NCBI RefSeq assembly: GCF_016464625.1
Contig: NZ_JAEAGO010000003.1
Span: 372,001 to 436,000 of the forward strand
Reading direction: 5' to 3'
Source: Penaeicola halotolerans
GTDB taxonomy: Bacteria > Bacteroidota > Bacteroidia > Cytophagales > Cyclobacteriaceae
DNA length: 64,000 nt
A program made the position numbers and the translations under genes. Below, in pieces: positions 61,445 to 64,000 of the stretch. Position 1 is the first letter of the stretch. Each line of letters begins with the position of its first letter. Below the pieces are notes generated by a model that did not search any database, had not been told where the DNA came from, and was given only the letters and a program-made list of their open reading frames with translations.

Positions 61445-61584
61445 CCTCCCGAAGGGAAGGTCTCAAAGCAGAAAAGCTACTGACCTACTGCTACCCACTG
61501 GTCGCATTTACCTCCCGAAGGGACGGCCTGTCGCACCAAGGGATGATTCACCTCCTAAAGGGAGGCCTGTCTCACGAAGGGAGG
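61445..61584. repeat. Cluster of short CCTCCCGAAGGGAGG-type palindromes
   Basis: Variants of a 15-base palindrome occur at 61445-61460, 61511-61527, 61551-61571 and, as a half copy, 61573-61584; one more lies at 59106-59119. The 61312-61664 interval has no credible gene; it appears to be made of these repeats and unassigned sequence. Confidence 0.6.
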
Positions 61585-61626
61585 ATATGCTTCAAACTAA
61601 AAGAATATGATCTTACAATTACACCA

Positions 61627-61652
61627 TAGCCCACGGTTTAAACCGTGGGCTA
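61627..61652. repeat. Perfect 26-bp palindrome (REP-like hairpin)
   Basis: TAGCCCACGGTTT followed directly by its exact complement AAACCGTGGGCTA. It lies 12 bases beyond the stop of the small secreted gene at 61665. No T-run follows on either strand, so it is more likely a REP-type element or a 3' stabilising hairpin than a terminator. Confidence 0.7.
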
Positions 61653-61664
61653 AATCATATCACC

Positions 61665-61991
61665 TTAATCAATTTTCAGAGTTAAAACAATTTTTTTTAA
61701 ACCCAAGCTATCCTCTCGATAAACTCTAAGCACATCTGAACCTGCTTTTTTTAAAACAATATCTCCTGCTTTTACATCATGCGAACGATAAAACACAACA
61801 CGTTGTAAATCTAATTTATTATTATTTTTATCATATAAAACAGCTCTCAAAGCAGGGGTTATTTCAACTCTAGATACTTTAAAATTAATTTCCAAATTTC
61901 TTTCATACTCAATTGCTTTCTTTGAATAAAAAATAGTTAAAACTATAACAGATATAAAAAATAATAATAACACAATTGATTTAATTTTCAT
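61665..61991 (-). CDS. Small exported or membrane-anchored hypothetical protein
   Basis: 108 residues. A hydrophobic N-terminal segment (about 4-23, IKSIVLLLFFISVIVLTIFY) is followed by a basic, beta-rich domain (INFKVSRVEITPALRAVLYDKNNNKLDLQRVVFYRSHDVKAGDIVLKKAGSD). Codon use is very A/T-rich compared with genes in the rest of the window, like the YD-repeat gene upstream. The family is not recognised. Its place just after a YD-repeat gene could suggest an immunity or accessory protein, but nothing in the sequence proves that. Confidence 0.6.
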   Translation of the reverse strand: MKIKSIVLLLFFISVIVLTIFYSKKAIEYERNLEINFKVSRVEITPALRAVLYDKNNNKLDLQRVVFYRSHDVKAGDIVLKKAGSDVLRVYREDSLGLKKIVLTLKID

Positions 61992-62013
61992 ATTAAGATC
62001 ATTTTAATGTTGA

Positions 62014-62166
62014 CTTGCAAATACTGGTCAGCTATCACTAACACCTCCTGTTACACCACTACCACTAGTTGCATCAAAATATATCCAGCCAATTATCAAT
62101 ATGGAGCTATTAATAAATGGTGTTGAAATCAATGGAACAAAAGTTCTTGGCGTTTATATGCCTTAA
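62014..62166 (+). pseudogene. Possible remnant reading frame
   Basis: A 50-codon frame bounded by stops contains LTPPVTPLPLVASKYIQPI and, from ATG 62101, MELLINGVEINGTKVLGVYMP. It has a plausible protein-like tail but no start region, so it could be a degraded 3' end of a gene. The opposite strand also has an open frame ending GVTGGVSDS. Evidence is weak for either. Confidence 0.2.
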
Positions 62167-62214
62167 GGTCACTCTGAAGGGCAGTCTTGGAGAGATTCTG
62201 TCTGGATGAGGAAG

Positions 62215-62243
62215 CAAGCGCACAGCCTTCGGGCTGGCGCTTG
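62215..62243. repeat. GC-rich hairpin downstream of the YD-repeat gene
   Basis: CAAGCGCACAGCC, TTCG, GGCTGGCGCTTG forms a strong hairpin with a TTCG tetraloop (one internal mismatch region). It begins 11 bases after the stop of the YD-repeat gene. There is no T-run; it may be a REP-like unit or a 3' end stabiliser. Confidence 0.6.
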
Positions 62244-62253
62244 TGATTTAAGT

Positions 62254-64000
62254 TTAATCTCGATAATTATATGTAAATGAATTAATGATATTACCTTTAT
62301 CATCTCTTATTAAAATAAGCCTATTAAGACTGTCATAATAATAGTGACTCGCTTGGTTATTTTCATTTATTATAGATCTAACAAAAAAATTTTTGTGGTA
62401 GTTATAAGTATTGACCAAGGCATTTTTTGGGAAAATTCTAACTTCATCAATTCTTGATCCATTAGTAAGATTAACTGAATTAACAAAAGGGATGGGTTCT
62501 TGATATAACCACTTACCATCAAAATACCAATAACTCATTAATAAATCTTGCCCATTTGGTATGGAAATAAAGTCATTAAAATTGATGGATGAACCTGCAT
62601 AGTATTTATTTCCTGCAAATGAATCACCAACAGTTCCCAAACTATCTTCAAAACTCAAATAGAATATCTCATTATGTGCAGCATTTAATGCTGAATACGC
62701 GATTAAATTGGTATTAAGTAAATAATCAAATGAATATTGTGTATTATTTTCTCTCATACTAAGTATATTTCCTGTATTAATGTCATACTTATCAAAATAA
62801 ATCAACTCATAAAGATTTTGATCTAATTGGCCATTTAAGGATGAGTACCTAGGGCTATATTCATCTAATAAGAGATTACTCGCACTCCATAAGACATTTT
62901 GAAAAATATTATCTTCTTGAAATTTAAAAGTCATATACTTAACATCTTTTAAATATTCTAAGCCATCTAAAACTGTTGAGCTTAATGTCTCAACTGGAAC
63001 TCCAGTATAATTTTTATCATAAAGAAATTCTTCTGTAGTACTTTTTAATATGAAATCAGATAAGTAAAAGTAATATGTAGAGTTTAATAAATTATTGTTA
63101 TATAATCTCTTAACTTTTACGTTTTGCAGATTGTCATCATATTCAAAGCTCTCTTTAATATTTAAGGTATCTCCCGATGTATAGATATAGGTATCATTAG
63201 ATACTACTTTTGTAAAACCAAAAATTTGTTTATACCTACCAAAATAAAAAGAACTATTTGTTAATAATACGCCTCCCTTAAATTGCAATTTCAATGAAGA
63301 ATTCTCCACACTATCAAACTGATATGATTTCGAAACTTCTTTAATAAGCATTCCTTGGCTATCAAAATAAGCTTCATTAATTAAGTTACCAGTAAGGAAG
63401 GAATAATCATCACTAGGCTGAAAAGGTGGAGTATTATTACTAAAAAACAAATAATCTTTAGGAGTTGTGTAAGTATATACAATCTTACCATTATTGATGC
63501 TATCATTTGAAATTACAGTAACTCTTTCATAGCCTACATAATTACCCCTTGTAGTACCTAACAAGGATGGGTTAACACTAAGTCTTAGTTGTAGTGAACA
63601 TAGATAATCCAATTGGTAATTTTCAATTTGTTTAAAGTTTTCATAATTATAAGTATAGATAGGTTCATTATATAAAACACCGGAGGAAATACCTTGATCA
63701 TCCTTATACTCAAATTGAGTAGAGCTTAATAGACTATCGGTATAATCATAATTTTTAATTGACTTAATCCTAACTCCCCCACCAAATCTCTCTACAATTG
63801 GTTGATTTAAGTCATCATATAAATAACTAACACTAATAGACGCTACATCATTATTCCCATTACAATCTGACCAAGTAGCCTCTGTTCTAATTTTATAGTT
63901 ACCGGGACTCAACATAATGCTAAAATAACTAGGGCTTAGGCTATTAAACTCATATATGATATTTTCAGCACTATCTAATATGAATGCCTTTGGAGGACCA
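62254..64000 (-). CDS. YD-repeat/RHS-like secreted protein (partial, 5' end outside window)
   Basis: The frame stays open through the right edge (codons before the ATG at 63915 continue as PPKAFILDSAENIIYEFNSLSPSYFSI), so at least 581 residues are the C-terminal part of a larger protein. The sequence is Asn/Tyr/Ser-rich with repeated YD-like units (YNYENFKQIENY, SFDYLLNTNLIAY, and at the end HYYYDSLNRLILIRDDKGNIINSFTYNYRD). This is the usual C-terminal layout of Bacteroidota YD-repeat proteins, which are secreted or surface proteins. No polymorphic toxin domain follows the last YD unit. Strongly A/T-rich relative to the core genes, consistent with acquisition by transfer. Confidence 0.75.
   Translation of the reverse strand, partial: GPPKAFILDSAENIIYEFNSLSPSYFSIMLSPGNYKIRTEATWSDCNGNNDVASISVSYLYDDLNQPIVERFGGGVRIKSIKNYDYTDSLLSSTQFEYKDDQGISSGVLYNEPIYTYNYENFKQIENYQLDYLCSLQLRLSVNPSLLGTTRGNYVGYERVTVISNDSINNGKIVYTYTTPKDYLFFSNNTPPFQPSDDYSFLTGNLINEAYFDSQGMLIKEVSKSYQFDSVENSSLKLQFKGGVLLTNSSFYFGRYKQIFGFTKVVSNDTYIYTSGDTLNIKESFEYDDNLQNVKVKRLYNNNLLNSTYYFYLSDFILKSTTEEFLYDKNYTGVPVETLSSTVLDGLEYLKDVKYMTFKFQEDNIFQNVLWSASNLLLDEYSPRYSSLNGQLDQNLYELIYFDKYDINTGNILSMRENNTQYSFDYLLNTNLIAYSALNAAHNEIFYLSFEDSLGTVGDSFAGNKYYAGSSINFNDFISIPNGQDLLMSYWYFDGKWLYQEPIPFVNSVNLTNGSRIDEVRIFPKNALVNTYNYHKNFFVRSIINENNQASHYYYDSLNRLILIRDDKGNIINSFTYNYRD

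Noticed and set aside
61312-61664. Possible CRISPR array from the repeated short motifs
   Set aside because: Repeats are short palindromes of unequal spacing and sequence, without regular spacers or cas genes.
62215-62243. Rho-independent terminator for the YD-repeat gene
   Set aside because: The hairpin is strong but no T-run follows, so it is recorded as a repeat/hairpin instead.

Overview
The window looks like a chromosomal segment of a free-living, probably marine member of the Bacteroidota (Cytophagia-like). The evidence is indirect but consistent. Many genes are preceded by the Bacteroidota promoter element TAnnTTTG. There is a TonB-linked cobalamin locus with a BtuG-like surface lipoprotein, a giant Reg_prop/Y_Y_Y sensor kinase, menaquinone synthesis (MenA), KDO synthesis (a Gram-negative outer membrane), a K+-dependent-type membrane pyrophosphatase, DUF2490 and CHRD-like secreted proteins and a Bacteroidota-style YD-repeat protein. 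No rRNA, tRNA, CRISPR array, integrase or transposase gene was seen.

Layout. 1-6.2 kb: cobalamin uptake. A BtuB-like receptor and a BtuG-like lipoprotein (cut by the left edge) lie behind a clear B12 riboswitch, divergent from btuF-btuC-btuD. 6.2-8.6 kb: an FtsX-type ABC exporter with a His-rich permease loop and a small DUF3299-like secreted protein. 8.6-18.2 kb: a signalling block made of two divergent receiver/kinase hybrids with abnormal H-boxes, a three-gene operon (HlyD-like, TackOD1-like zinc-ribbon protein, degenerate family-2 glycosyltransferase) and an 1151-residue sensor kinase. 18.3-32.2 kb: mostly housekeeping (sucD, an ABC-F protein, a penicillin-acylase-family lipoprotein, pheT-coiled coil-zapA-rny, DUF1684, radC) and a coupled pair of secreted unknowns. 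32.4-38.1 kb: arginine genes (decarboxylase, arginase family, argS), glutathione peroxidase and menA. 38.1-44.2 kb: UspA, SUI1, CHRD-like lipoprotein, PAQR protein, then hisGDC behind a His-rich leader peptide. 44.3-58.7 kb: a second acylase, flavin reductase-like protein, SDR, folE, queD, a carotenoid-type oxidoreductase, the GNAT-nitrilase/kdsC/kdsA operon and hppA. 58.8-64 kb: an accessory end with a hipBA toxin-antitoxin pair flanked by two ~129-bp direct repeats, many short palindromes, an AT-rich small secreted protein and the 3' part of a YD-repeat protein that leaves the window on the right.

The strongest candidate for an undescribed system is the 11.0-14.5 kb operon together with its neighbouring kinases. 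It pairs a membrane-fusion-like protein with a membrane glycosyltransferase that seems to lack its catalytic motifs, and with a cytosolic zinc-ribbon protein that has a pseudo-receiver-like N-terminus. Other points of interest are the his leader peptide (contains HHACHH), the duplicated hip operator-like blocks, and the B12 locus in which only one divergent arm carries a riboswitch. All functions are inferred by reading motifs; no database search was run.
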